Shown here in pieces: positions 8,364 to 17,004 of a stretch of 64,000 nucleotides of DNA. The stretch spans positions 62,001 to 126,000 of the forward strand of contig JABMLH010000008.1 of the NCBI GenBank assembly GCA_013205085.1. Direction: 5' to 3'. The translations under genes and the position numbers were made by a program. How positions within the stretch are numbered: the stretch's first letter is position 1; the number at the start of each line of letters is the position of its first letter. Below the pieces are notes generated by a model. The model searched no databases. It was not told where the DNA came from and saw only the letters and a list, made by a program, of their open reading frames with translations. The stretch comes from Microbacteriaceae bacterium VKM Ac-2854. GTDB lineage: Bacteria > Actinomycetota > Actinomycetes > Actinomycetales > Microbacteriaceae.

Positions 8364-11300
8364 GTGATCGACCCCGCCGCCGAGACGTCCGCGAGTGGCC
8401 CGTCCGGCACCGGAATCCTCGACCGCTCCGAGTTCGCCGCGACGCCACGCACCCTCATCGACATCCTGCGAGCGACGACGCAGGCGCATCCGGATGCCTC
8501 TGCCCTCGAGGACGCCGCCGGCGCGCTGAGCTACCGCGAGCTGATGGCGCGCGTGATCGCCGCCGCCGCAGAGCTCACCCTCGCCGGCGTGCAGCGCGGC
8601 GACAAGGTCGGGGTGCGGATGCCCAGCGGCTCGCGCGAGCTGTACGTCTCGATCCTCGCCATCCTCGCCGCCGGCGCCGCCTACGTTCCGGTCGACGCCG
8701 ACGACCCGGATGAGCGCGCCGAGCTGGTGTTCGGCGAGGCGAAGGTGCGCGGAGTGATCGTCGGCTCGGGCCGCTACGTCGCGAATGAGAGCGAGAGCGA
8801 GACCCGCCTCTTCACCGGTAAGGTGCCGCACGCCAGCACCGCGTCCATCCCCATCGTCGGCGCGCCCCGCCTCGAGGACGACGCCTGGATCATCTTCACC
8901 TCCGGCTCCACCGGCACCCCGAAGGGCGTCGCGGTCTCGCACCGCTCCGCCGCCGCCTTCGTCGATGCCGAGGCCGGGCTCTTCCTGCAGCGCGAGCCGA
9001 TCGGTCCGGGCGATCGGGTGCTCGCCGGGCTCTCGGTCGCCTTCGACGCGTCCTGCGAGGAGATGTGGCTCGCCTGGCGCAACGGCGCCTGTCTGGTGCC
9101 GGCCCCGCGTTCGCTGGTGCGCAGCGGCATGGACCTCGGCCCCTGGCTGACCACCCACGGCATCACCATCGTCTCGACCGTGCCCACGCTCGCCGCGCTC
9201 TGGCCGGCCGAGTCGCTGGAGAACGTGCGGATGCTGATCTTCGGTGGCGAGGCCTGCCCGCCCGAACTCGGCGAGCGCCTCGCGGTCGACGGCCGTGAGG
9301 TGTGGAACACCTACGGCCCCACCGAGGCGACCGTCGTCGCCTGCGCCGCGCCGCTCGGAGACGGTGGCCCGGTGCGGATCGGTCTGCCGCTGGATGGCTG
9401 GATCCTCGCCGTCGTCGACGCCGCCGGCAATCCTGTCGGGGAAGGCGAGGTCGGCGAGCTGATCATCGGCGGGGTCGGCCTCGCGCGCTATCTCGACCCG
9501 GCGAAGGATGCCGAGAAGTACGCCCCGCACGAGCAGCTCGGCTGGGCGCGGGCCTACCGCAGCGGCGACCTGGTGCGCTTCGAGGCCGAGGGTCTGATCT
9601 TCCAGGGCCGCGCCGACGACCAAGTGAAGGTCGGCGGGCGCCGGATCGAACTCGGTGAGATCGAGTCGGCGCTGCAGGCGCTGCCGGGCGTCTCCGGAGC
9701 TGCGGCCGCCGTCCGCACCACCGGCGCGGGCAACCAGGTGCTCGTCGGCTACCTCGCCGTCGTCGACCAGGCTGCTTTCGACCGTGACGGCGCCCTCGAG
9801 AGCCTGCGCGCCGAGCTGCCCGCCGCGCTCGTGCCGCTGCTCGCGGTGGTGGACGAGTTACCCACCCGAACCTCCGGCAAGGTCGACCGCGCCGCCCTGC
9901 CGTGGCCGCTACCCGGAGCCGCCGGCGACGCCGACGTCGACCTCGACCCGGAGCTGCGACCGCTGGCCGAGGCGTGGCAGTCGGTGCTCGGCGTGACGGT
10001 GACCGGCGAGGACGCCAACTTCTTCGACCTCGGCGGCGGCTCGCTCGCCGCCGCGCAGCTGGTCGCGCGGATCCGCGAGATCGACCCGGAGTTCACCGTG
10101 GCCGACATCTACGCGCATCCGCGGCTCGGCGCGATGGCCGACGCCGTCGCCGCCCGCACCGTCGAGGCCGCCCCCGTCTCCGAACACCGCATCCGTGAGA
10201 CGCCGCGCCGGATGCAGCTGCTGCAGACCCTGCTCGGCGCGCCGCTGATGATCCTGGCCGGCGTGCGCTGGCTCGTGATCGCGCTGACCGCGAGCGCGAT
10301 CCTGCGCCTGCTGCCCGGTTTCGATTTCCTGCCCACCGTGCCGCTGTGGCTGCTGATCGTCGGCCTGCTCGTCTTCGTCACCCCGTTCGGGCGGATGGCG
10401 ATCGCGGTCGTCGGCGCGCGGCTCCTGCTCGGTGGCCTGCGCCCCGGCGACTACCCGCGCGGCGGCTCCGTGCACCTGCGGCTCTGGCTCGCCGAGCAGA
10501 TCGGCCACCAGGTCGGGGCGGTCAGCCTCGCCGGTGCCCCCTGGATCTCGTACTACGCCCGAGCGCTCGGCGCGCGGATCGCGGAGGACGTCGATCTGCA
10601 TTCACTGCCGCCGATCACCGGCATGCTCACCATCGGCCGCGGCGCCTCGATCGAGCCGGAGGTGGACCTCTCCGGCTACTGGATCGACGGCGACCTCGTC
10701 CGCGTCGGGGCGGTGCGGATCGGCGCCGGCAGCACCGTCGGCGCGCGCAGCACCCTGCTCCCCGGCGCCCGGATCGGCAAGCGCGCCGAGATCGAGCCCG
10801 GCTCGGCCGTGTTCGGTCGGGTGCCCTCCGGTCAGCGCTGGGCCGGCTCCCCCGCCGTCCGCGTCGGTAAGGCGCGCGACTGGTGGCCGAAGGAGCGCCC
10901 GGCTCGCGGCACCCGCTGGGTCTGGGCCTACGGCGTCTCGGCCGTCGGGCTGTCGGCGCTGCCGATCGTGGCGTTCGCACTCGGCGGCCTGGTCGTCGTC
11001 GCGGCGATGCGGGATGCGCCGAGCTTCGCGGACGCCGCCTGGCGGGCCTTCGCCGCCGTTGTGCCCGGCGTGCTGATCGCGGGCGTGGTGTTGGCCGGCT
11101 CGATCGTGTTGACCGTGCGGGCGCTCGGCCTCGGCGTGACGGAGGGGGTGCACGCCGTACGCGGCCGGGTCGGCTGGCAGCTGTGGACGACGGAACGCAT
11201 CCTCGACCTCGCGCGCACCCTGCTCTTCCCGCTGTACGCCGGGCTGTTCACCCCGGTCTGGTTGCGGCTGCTCGGCGCCCGCGTCGGCAGCAACGTCGAG

Positions 11301-12329
11301 GCCTCGACCGTGCTGCTGCTGCCGGCGATGACCACGATCCGCGACGGCGCCTTCCTCGCCGACGACACGCTGGTCGCCGGCTACGACCTCGGCGGCGGCT
11401 GGATGCGGGTGGCACGCGCCGAGATCGGCGAGCGCGCCTTCCTGGGCAACTCGGGCATGGCCGCGGCCGGCCACATCGTGCCGACGGGCGGACTCGTCGC
11501 CGTCCTCTCCGCCGCCCCGAAGAAGTCGAAGGCGGGCTCCAGCTGGCTCGGCTCGCCGCCCGTACGCCTGCGCCGTACCGTCGCCGACAGCGACGAGAGC
11601 CGCACCTTCCAGCCGCCCACCCGCCTCCGTATCGCGCGGATGCTCTGGGAGATCGGCCGGATCGTGCCGGTCATCGTCACGTGCGCCCTGGGCCTCGCCG
11701 TGCTGCTGGGGCTGCTCGCCATCACCGCGAGCTGGGGCGTGCTCGCCGCCGCCCTGCTCAGCGGCGTCGTGATGCTGATCGCGGGCGCCGTCGCCGCCGT
11801 GATCTCGACGGCCGCGAAGTGGGCGCTGATCCAGCGGATCCGCGCGGACGAGCATCCGCTCTGGTCCACCTTCGTCTGGCGCAGCGAGGTCGCCGACACC
11901 TTCACCGAGATGCTCGCCGCCCCGTGGTTCGCGCACGCCGCGGCCGGCACCCCGGCACTGGTGTGGTGGCTGCGCAGCCTCGGAGCCACGATCGGCAAGG
12001 GCGTCTGGTGCGACAGCTACTGGCTGCCCGAGGCCGATCTGGTGACTCTGGGCGACGGATCGACGGTGAACCGGGGCTGCGTTGTGCAGACGCACCTGTT
12101 CCATGATCGAATCATGAGCATGGATTCCGTCACGCTCGACCCCGGCGCAACGCTCGGCCCGCACAGCGTCATTCTTCCGGCGGCCCGGATCGGTGCGCAC
12201 GGCACCGTCGGCCCCGCCTCGCTGGTGATGCGCGGCGAGCTGGTGCCCCTGGGCAGCCGCTGGAGCGGCAATCCCATCGGGCCGTGGCGCGAGGTCACGA
12301 CCGCCGACTACCACGCGCCGGTCGCTTAG
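8364..12329 (+). CDS. pls: Pls/PosA-type single-module NRPS (poly(amino acid) synthetase)
   Basis: A 1321-aa protein nearly the size of Streptomyces epsilon-poly-L-lysine synthetase Pls. Order: adenylation domain (about 20-510; IIFTSGSTGTPKG, NTYGPTEAT, YRSGDLVRF, PTRTSGKVDR), carrier domain (about 530-600; FFDLGGGSLAAAQL, Ser560 for phosphopantetheine), then six hydrophobic helices in three pairs (near 625-690, 865-955, 1095-1155) separating three soluble domains rich in hexapeptide beta-helix repeats (IGAGSTVGARSTLLPGARIG). There is no ordinary condensation or thioesterase domain. Specificity residues aligned to GrsA read D228 A229 E232 S271 I292 G294 T316 V324 V325 K506, close to known lysine codes. 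It probably makes a membrane-exported isopeptide homopolymer of lysine or a related diamino acid. The product is inferred. Confidence 0.88.
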   Translation: MIDPAAETSASGPSGTGILDRSEFAATPRTLIDILRATTQAHPDASALEDAAGALSYRELMARVIAAAAELTLAGVQRGDKVGVRMPSGSRELYVSILAILAAGAAYVPVDADDPDERAELVFGEAKVRGVIVGSGRYVANESESETRLFTGKVPHASTASIPIVGAPRLEDDAWIIFTSGSTGTPKGVAVSHRSAAAFVDAEAGLFLQREPIGPGDRVLAGLSVAFDASCEEMWLAWRNGACLVPAPRSLVRSGMDLGPWLTTHGITIVSTVPTLAALWPAESLENVRMLIFGGEACPPELGERLAVDGREVWNTYGPTEATVVACAAPLGDGGPVRIGLPLDGWILAVVDAAGNPVGEGEVGELIIGGVGLARYLDPAKDAEKYAPHEQLGWARAYRSGDLVRFEAEGLIFQGRADDQVKVGGRRIELGEIESALQALPGVSGAAAAVRTTGAGNQVLVGYLAVVDQAAFDRDGALESLRAELPAALVPLLAVVDELPTRTSGKVDRAALPWPLPGAAGDADVDLDPELRPLAEAWQSVLGVTVTGEDANFFDLGGGSLAAAQLVARIREIDPEFTVADIYAHPRLGAMADAVAARTVEAAPVSEHRIRETPRRMQLLQTLLGAPLMILAGVRWLVIALTASAILRLLPGFDFLPTVPLWLLIVGLLVFVTPFGRMAIAVVGARLLLGGLRPGDYPRGGSVHLRLWLAEQIGHQVGAVSLAGAPWISYYARALGARIAEDVDLHSLPPITGMLTIGRGASIEPEVDLSGYWIDGDLVRVGAVRIGAGSTVGARSTLLPGARIGKRAEIEPGSAVFGRVPSGQRWAGSPAVRVGKARDWWPKERPARGTRWVWAYGVSAVGLSALPIVAFALGGLVVVAAMRDAPSFADAAWRAFAAVVPGVLIAGVVLAGSIVLTVRALGLGVTEGVHAVRGRVGWQLWTTERILDLARTLLFPLYAGLFTPVWLRLLGARVGSNVEASTVLLLPAMTTIRDGAFLADDTLVAGYDLGGGWMRVARAEIGERAFLGNSGMAAAGHIVPTGGLVAVLSAAPKKSKAGSSWLGSPPVRLRRTVADSDESRTFQPPTRLRIARMLWEIGRIVPVIVTCALGLAVLLGLLAITASWGVLAAALLSGVVMLIAGAVAAVISTAAKWALIQRIRADEHPLWSTFVWRSEVADTFTEMLAAPWFAHAAAGTPALVWWLRSLGATIGKGVWCDSYWLPEADLVTLGDGSTVNRGCVVQTHLFHDRIMSMDSVTLDPGATLGPHSVILPAARIGAHGTVGPASLVMRGELVPLGSRWSGNPIGPWREVTTADYHAPVA

Positions 12330-13655
12330 GTGGCGAGCCAGGAGACCGTCGGCGCCGAATCCTCTGGAGACCCGTACCTGCCGACCATCGGCAACGGCGG
12401 CTACCGCGTGCAGCAGTACGACCTCGAACTCGACTACCGCGTCGCGAGCAACCGACTCGAGGGCGAGGCGCACCTCTACGCGACGAGCACGCAGGTGCTG
12501 CGTCGCTTCAGCCTCGACCTCTCCGGCCTGCGCGTGTCGAAGGTGCGGGTGAACGGGCAGAAGGGCACCAAATTCCGCCAGAGCGCGCACAAGCTGATCA
12601 TCACCCCCGCGGAGCCGATCCTCGCCGGCGCCACCTTCACCGTCGCGGTGAACTACGCCGGCTCCCCGGCCCCGCGCGGCACGTACTGGGGCGAGCTGGG
12701 CTGGGAGGAGCTGGAGGACGGCGTACTCGTCGCCTCGCAGCCCAACGGCTCCTCGACCTGGTACCCCTGCAACGACTCCCCCGCCGACAAGGCGCGCTAC
12801 CGGATCCGCGTCACCACCGAGGAGCTGTACACCGTCGTCTGCAACGGCGTGCTGATCGAGCACACCCGACGATCCGGGCGGGGCACCTGGCTGTTCGAGC
12901 AGCCGCAGCCCACCGCGAGCTACCTCACGACGGTGCAGATCGGCCGCTACACCCGGTCCGTGCTCCCCGCCGGTGGGATCGACGGCGTGATCGCGTATCC
13001 GATCGTCGCCGAGGCGCGTGTGAAGCAGGACTTCGCGGTCATCGACGCGATGATGCCGTTCTTCGAGGAGCGATTCGGGCCGTATCCGTTCGACCGCTAC
13101 ACGATCGTCGTCACCGCCGACGAGCTCGAGATCCCGCTCGAGGCGCAGGGCATGGCGATCTTCGGCGTGAACCACGCCGACGGCCGCGGCGGATCGGAAC
13201 GGCTCATCGCCCACGAGCTGGCGCACCAGTGGTTCGGCAACAGCGTCGGCATCCCCGAGTGGCGGCACATCTGGCTGAACGAGGGCTTCGCCTGCTACGC
13301 CGAGTGGTTGTGGTCGGAGCAGTCGGGAGGACCGAGCGCCGCCACGCTGGCGCACCGGCACCACCTGGCGCTGCGGTTCAAGGGCAAGGACCTGCTGCTC
13401 AGCGATCCCGGACCCGCCGACATGTTCGACGACCGCGTCTACAAGCGCGGCGCCATCACCGTGCACGCCGTGCGCGTCGCCCTGGGAGACTCCGCTTTCT
13501 TCGCGATGCTGCGCGAGTGGACCCGCAAGCGCCAGTACCGCACCGGCACCACCGAGGAGTTCCGCGCGCACGCGCAGTCGTTCGCGGCAGTCGACCTCAC
13601 GGAGCTCTTCGAGCGCTGGCTCGACTCGGTGTCACTGCCGCCGATCCCGAGCTGA
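12330..13655 (+). CDS. M1 family zinc aminopeptidase, short form, linked to pls
   Basis: The 441-aa product has the gluzincin site HELAHQ (295-299) followed 18 residues later by the third ligand in NEGFACYAEW, and an N-terminal beta-sandwich domain. The usual GAMEN exopeptidase loop is replaced by a variant (EAQGMAIFG). It lacks the large C-terminal helical domain of PepN. The GTG start directly follows the pls stop codon, so translation is probably coupled. In Streptomyces epsilon-polylysine producers a zinc aminopeptidase degrades the polymer, so a trimming or self-protection role is plausible. A general peptidase role is the alternative. No signal peptide is seen. Confidence 0.88.
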   Translation: MASQETVGAESSGDPYLPTIGNGGYRVQQYDLELDYRVASNRLEGEAHLYATSTQVLRRFSLDLSGLRVSKVRVNGQKGTKFRQSAHKLIITPAEPILAGATFTVAVNYAGSPAPRGTYWGELGWEELEDGVLVASQPNGSSTWYPCNDSPADKARYRIRVTTEELYTVVCNGVLIEHTRRSGRGTWLFEQPQPTASYLTTVQIGRYTRSVLPAGGIDGVIAYPIVAEARVKQDFAVIDAMMPFFEERFGPYPFDRYTIVVTADELEIPLEAQGMAIFGVNHADGRGGSERLIAHELAHQWFGNSVGIPEWRHIWLNEGFACYAEWLWSEQSGGPSAATLAHRHHLALRFKGKDLLLSDPGPADMFDDRVYKRGAITVHAVRVALGDSAFFAMLREWTRKRQYRTGTTEEFRAHAQSFAAVDLTELFERWLDSVSLPPIPS

Positions 13656-13680
13656 GTGCGGCTGCGGGGCCGATGCCCTG

Positions 13681-13782
13681 CCGGAAATGCAGGATGAGCG
13701 GCGAAGATCGCGCTCTCATCCGCATGCGCCGCCCTCATTCCCGTCCTGACCCTGCATTTCCGGATCGGCCCTGCATTTCCGG
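13681..13782. repeat. 13-bp inverted repeat with duplicated right arm
   Basis: CCGGAAATGCAGG (13681-13693) has two perfect complementary copies, CCTGCATTTCCGG at 13751-13763 and again at 13770-13782. The left arm can pair with either right arm, giving two alternative large hairpins. It lies between the convergent M1 peptidase and phosphopantetheinyl transferase genes and may terminate both. Confidence 0.75.
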
Positions 13783-13815
13783 AGCGCCTATACGGGAGGC
13801 GCGCGAGCCCGGCCT

Positions 13816-14538
13816 CTAGCCGCCGATCGCCGCCGAGAGGTCGTGTTCACGGCGCCAGCCGAGGGTGACCCCGGAGGTCGCGTCCGAGCCGAGCGCGATG
13901 CTCACCTGAAGCGACGGATGCAGCTTCGGCTCGGCGAGGCGGAACCGGCGCTCGCCCTCCGGCGCGTCGATCCTGGCCTGCGCCCGGCCGTCCCGTTCGT
14001 GGATGCGTACCCGCCGCGGATCGACCGTGAGCCCGCGGCCGTCCGCTTTCAACGCGGCCTCGATCCGGGTCCAGTGCTGCAGGGGATCCGCCGGGCGCCG
14101 CGAATCGCCGAACGGAACGCCCGCGACCTCGACGATCGCCCCGGCGCGATCCGCGGATCCGGCGACCGGCTCGACGTCCACGCCCACGACGCCGTCCCAA
14201 CTCACCGCCGCGACGACGGCGGCGGCGCAGTGCGCGATACTCAGCGACAACCCGTCGATCGCACCGTTCGGCCCGCAGAGCAGGGGCCTCCCGTGCGGGC
14301 CGCCGCATTCGGCGCAGACCGCACTGACGGTGATCGCACTCGCGGTCAGCCCGGTCAGTTCGGCGGCGAGGATCCGCGCCAGCACTCGGCCCACCACGAA
14401 GCGCTCGGCGAGCTGCGGATTCGCGGTGGCGGCGAACCGGGCCCGCTCGACCGGGCTCAGCACCGGCAGCATCTCGACCGGATCGAAGCGCAATTCATCC
14501 AGCGCGAGCCAGCGCACGTGCACTCCGTCGTCACGCAT
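13816..14538 (-). CDS. Sfp-type 4'-phosphopantetheinyl transferase
   Basis: It transfers phosphopantetheine from CoA to the serine of carrier domains. The 240-aa product has the Mg-binding motif GVDVEPV and the downstream signature WTRIEAALKADGRGL (canonical W-x-x-KEA-x-x-K), here with Arg-Ile in place of Lys-Glu spacing. It converges on the pls-M1 gene pair across a palindromic junction and is the obvious activator of the Pls carrier domain (Ser560). The next gene upstream on the same strand is ppk2, 27 bp away. Confidence 0.88.
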   Translation of the reverse strand: MRDDGVHVRWLALDELRFDPVEMLPVLSPVERARFAATANPQLAERFVVGRVLARILAAELTGLTASAITVSAVCAECGGPHGRPLLCGPNGAIDGLSLSIAHCAAAVVAAVSWDGVVGVDVEPVAGSADRAGAIVEVAGVPFGDSRRPADPLQHWTRIEAALKADGRGLTVDPRRVRIHERDGRAQARIDAPEGERRFRLAEPKLHPSLQVSIALGSDATSGVTLGWRREHDLSAAIGG

Positions 14539-14565
14539 CCCCTGCTCCTCCCCCGCGATCGCCGA

Positions 14566-15543
14566 CTACCGTACCGGGTGCTCGCCGCGCTCGAAGACGT
14601 CGGCCGCCGAGCCGACGATGTTCGCGTCGACCAGCCCGGCTCCGAACGGACCGACGATCTCCTCGTCGCGATCGTCGTAGTCGTAGCGGCTGAGCACGAA
14701 GCGCATCGCCTCGAGTCGAGCACGCTTCTTGTCGTTGCTCTTGACCACGGTCCACGGCGCGTCGGCGGTGTCGGTGGCGTCGAACATCGCTTCTTTCGCG
14801 GCCGTGTAGTCGCCCCACTTGTCCAGACTCGCGAGGTCCATCGGCGAGAGCTTCCACTGCCGCACCGGGTCGACGAGGCGGATCGCGAAGCGGGTCTTCT
14901 GCTCCTCCGCCGAGACCGAGAACCAGAGCTTGATCAGGTCGATACCGTCGCCGGCGAGCATGCTCTCGAACAGCGGCGCCTGCCGGATGAACTCCCGGTA
15001 CTGCTCCTCCGTGCAGAAGCCCATCACGCGTTCCACGCCGGCGCGGTTGTACCAGGATCTGTCGAAGAGCACGATCTCGCCCGCCGCCGGCAGGTGCTGC
15101 ACGTAGCGCTGGAAGTACCACTGCGTCGACTCGCGCTCGCTCGGCTTCTCCAACGCCACAACGCGCGCGCCGCGGGGATTGAGGTGCTCGGTGAAGCGCT
15201 TGATGGTGCCGCCCTTACCGGCAGCGTCGCGGCCCTCGAAGACGATCACCAGGCGGCGGCCGTTCTTCTTCACCCAGTTCTGCAGCTTCAGCAGCTCGAT
15301 CTGCAGCAGGCGCTTACCCGCGTCGTACTCGTCACGGTCCATCCGCTCGTCGTACGGGTAGCCCTCGCGCCAGGTGTCCACCGCGGAGCCGTCGCGGCGC
15401 AGCAGCACGGGATCGTCGTCGTCGACGTCGAGCACGGAGAGGCCATCGAGGTTCAACGGGCGACCGCCCGAGAGCACCTCGTCGAGGTCGAGCGGACGAG
15501 ACGGATCGAGGGGGCGGGAGAGGTCGATCGGAGGCGTGGTCAC
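14566..15543 (-). CDS. ppk2: Polyphosphate kinase 2 (PPK2)
   Basis: It phosphorylates nucleotides with polyphosphate as donor. The 325-aa product has Walker A FEGRDAAGKGGTIKRF, the lid/substrate block EKPSERESTQWYFQRYV and Walker B FDRSWYNRAGVERVMGF, all typical of class I PPK2. I chose GTG 15543 because the residues before it in the open frame are low-complexity and unconserved. The N-terminus from 15543 (TTPPIDLSRPLDPSRPLDLD) is itself a short repeat-rich leader of about 45 residues. The gene stands upstream of the phosphopantetheinyl transferase. Confidence 0.93.
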   Translation of the reverse strand: MTTPPIDLSRPLDPSRPLDLDEVLSGGRPLNLDGLSVLDVDDDDPVLLRRDGSAVDTWREGYPYDERMDRDEYDAGKRLLQIELLKLQNWVKKNGRRLVIVFEGRDAAGKGGTIKRFTEHLNPRGARVVALEKPSERESTQWYFQRYVQHLPAAGEIVLFDRSWYNRAGVERVMGFCTEEQYREFIRQAPLFESMLAGDGIDLIKLWFSVSAEEQKTRFAIRLVDPVRQWKLSPMDLASLDKWGDYTAAKEAMFDATDTADAPWTVVKSNDKKRARLEAMRFVLSRYDYDDRDEEIVGPFGAGLVDANIVGSAADVFERGEHPVR

Positions 15544-15663
15544 GGGCCGAGGGTACGGCGACGAGGCATCCGCTCGGTGAACGGACGGTGACGCGGGATC
15601 AGTGCCCGCCCCCTGTCCCGAACGGACGCGGGGTGGCAGCCTGGGTCGATCGGGAGGAGACCC

Positions 15664-16233
15664 ATGAGCATCATCGAGACCGTGCCGGAAGCCGAGGCCA
15701 CCGGAGCCGTCGCCGAGATCTACGCGGGCGACGTGCACGATCAGGGCTTCGTCGCCGCGCACACCAAGGCGCTGGCGCTGAACCCCGAGGTCTACCTCGC
15801 GTGGGAGCAGCTGATCACCGCGATCGCCGGGCCGATGGACAAGCGCCGCTACGAGCTGATCACTCTCGCCGCGGCGAGAGGCGCGCGCTCGCAGCACTGC
15901 CGCCTCGCGCATGCCCGCAAGTCGCTGCGCTATTTCGACGAGGCGCAGTTGACCCGCATCGCCGCCGACTACCGTGACGCCGGGCTGACCGAGGCCGAGG
16001 TCGAGATGATGGCGTTCGCCGAGAGGATCAGCGCGGACGCGGCTTCGATGACGGATGCCGACAGCCTGCGGCTGCGAGCCGTCGGCTTCTCCGATCGCGA
16101 GATCGTGGACATCACGCTGTGCGCCGCCGCCCGCAACTTCTACAGCCGCGCCGTGCAGGCGCTCGCCATCGAGGTCGAGACACCGGTCGAGATCGGCCCC
16201 GACCTCCGATCGGCGCTCGTTCGCGGGCTCTGA
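15664..16233 (+). CDS. Carboxymuconolactone decarboxylase (AhpD-like) family protein
   Basis: A 189-aa helical protein of the AhpD/CMD superfamily with the core E-x11-S-Q-H-C-x3-H in ELITLAAARGARSQHC followed by RLAH. AhpD peroxidases carry C-x-x-C here; this protein has S-x-x-C, so the resolving-cysteine chemistry is altered and the activity is uncertain. The ATG follows a GGGAGGAG ribosome binding site. It is read divergently from ppk2 and stands alone. The substrate is unknown. Confidence 0.82.
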   Translation: MSIIETVPEAEATGAVAEIYAGDVHDQGFVAAHTKALALNPEVYLAWEQLITAIAGPMDKRRYELITLAAARGARSQHCRLAHARKSLRYFDEAQLTRIAADYRDAGLTEAEVEMMAFAERISADAASMTDADSLRLRAVGFSDREIVDITLCAAARNFYSRAVQALAIEVETPVEIGPDLRSALVRGL

Positions 16234-16280
16234 GCGCCCTCTGAGGCGGGCTCTGAGCGCGCTCTGGGGCGGGCTCTGCG
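16223..16280. repeat. 23-bp tandem repeat overlapping the AhpD-like gene end
   Basis: GCGGGCTC begins units at 16223, 16246 and 16269, a 23-bp period with about two and a half copies. The first unit includes the last codons and stop of the preceding gene, so duplication spread from the coding end into the gap. Confidence 0.7.
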
Positions 16281-16328
16281 CGGGCGAAAGCGGGGTATCT
16301 CTGAGAATCGCCTGGTGCTACGTTCAGC

Positions 16329-16378
16329 ACATCTTCACAATGACCCGCCTCCTACCGCGGGCCACATCTCACAATGAC
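16329..16378. repeat. Direct repeat before the secreted protein gene
   Basis: ACATCTTCACAATGAC (16329-16344) recurs as ACATCTCACAATGAC (16364-16378), 35 bp apart, in the 5' region of the secreted protein gene. The two copies could be regulator half-sites or a small duplication. I cannot place promoter boxes with confidence. Confidence 0.5.
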
Positions 16379-16393
16379 GTCGAGGAGTGCACC

Positions 16394-16897
16394 GTGAAAC
16401 TCAGCCGCCGCGCCCGCAGCATCGCCACCATCGTCGCCGTCGGAGCCTTCGCCTTCGCCGCCGCGACCCCCGCCCTCGCCGACCACAACGCCGGCGCGAA
16501 TCTCGACGACTTCGCCCTGATCGGCGACATCGGCAACGATCAGAGCTGCTACTACGGGGCCCTGCTCTCCGGCAGTCCGGACCTGGATCTCGTCACGAGC
16601 GACTACGTGTACAAGCGCACCGGGTCCTCGCTGACTCTGATCTGCTACTTCTCGGGGATCCCCTCGTTCGTCCCTGCTGGTGAGTTCGGCGTGAAGGGCG
16701 ACTGGTACGCCCCGAAGACGCCGAAGCGCTACGTCGAGCAGAGCAAGTGCCTCCCGCCCGGAACCGATTCGGCGGGCGAGGAGATCCCGGATGGCAATGG
16801 CGGATATCAGGGCGTCGACGCCGCGGACGCGAACACCGTCTTCTACAAGAGCACGATGGTGATGGTCTGCCACTGGCCCGATGACCCGACGCGGTGA
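16394..16897 (+). CDS. Secreted protein of unknown function
   Basis: The 167-aa product has a clear Sec signal peptide: basic MKLSRRARS, a hydrophobic core, and cleavage after ATPALA near residue 29. The mature part of about 138 aa contains four cysteines (QSCYYG, LICYFSG, SKCLPPG, MVCHWP), enough for two disulfides, and several Tyr/Trp. No catalytic motif is recognised. GTG 16394 was chosen because it gives the signal peptide directly. The following small gene may start in its stop codon region. Confidence 0.8.
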   Translation: MKLSRRARSIATIVAVGAFAFAAATPALADHNAGANLDDFALIGDIGNDQSCYYGALLSGSPDLDLVTSDYVYKRTGSSLTLICYFSGIPSFVPAGEFGVKGDWYAPKTPKRYVEQSKCLPPGTDSAGEEIPDGNGGYQGVDAADANTVFYKSTMVMVCHWPDDPTR

Positions 16898-17004
16898 TCC
16901 GGGCCGGTCCGGCGTCCGACGCACCGAAGGCGAGCGATCCTCCATCGGAGTCGCCCCTGGAAACGGCGCGTGCGGGCGATCGCGCCCCCTTTAGGGTGGA
17001 GAGC

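Noticed and set aside
10602-13571. 989-aa minus-strand open frame across pls and the M1 gene
   Set aside because: Antisense shadow of two recognised genes; composition is low complexity and no family pattern is seen.
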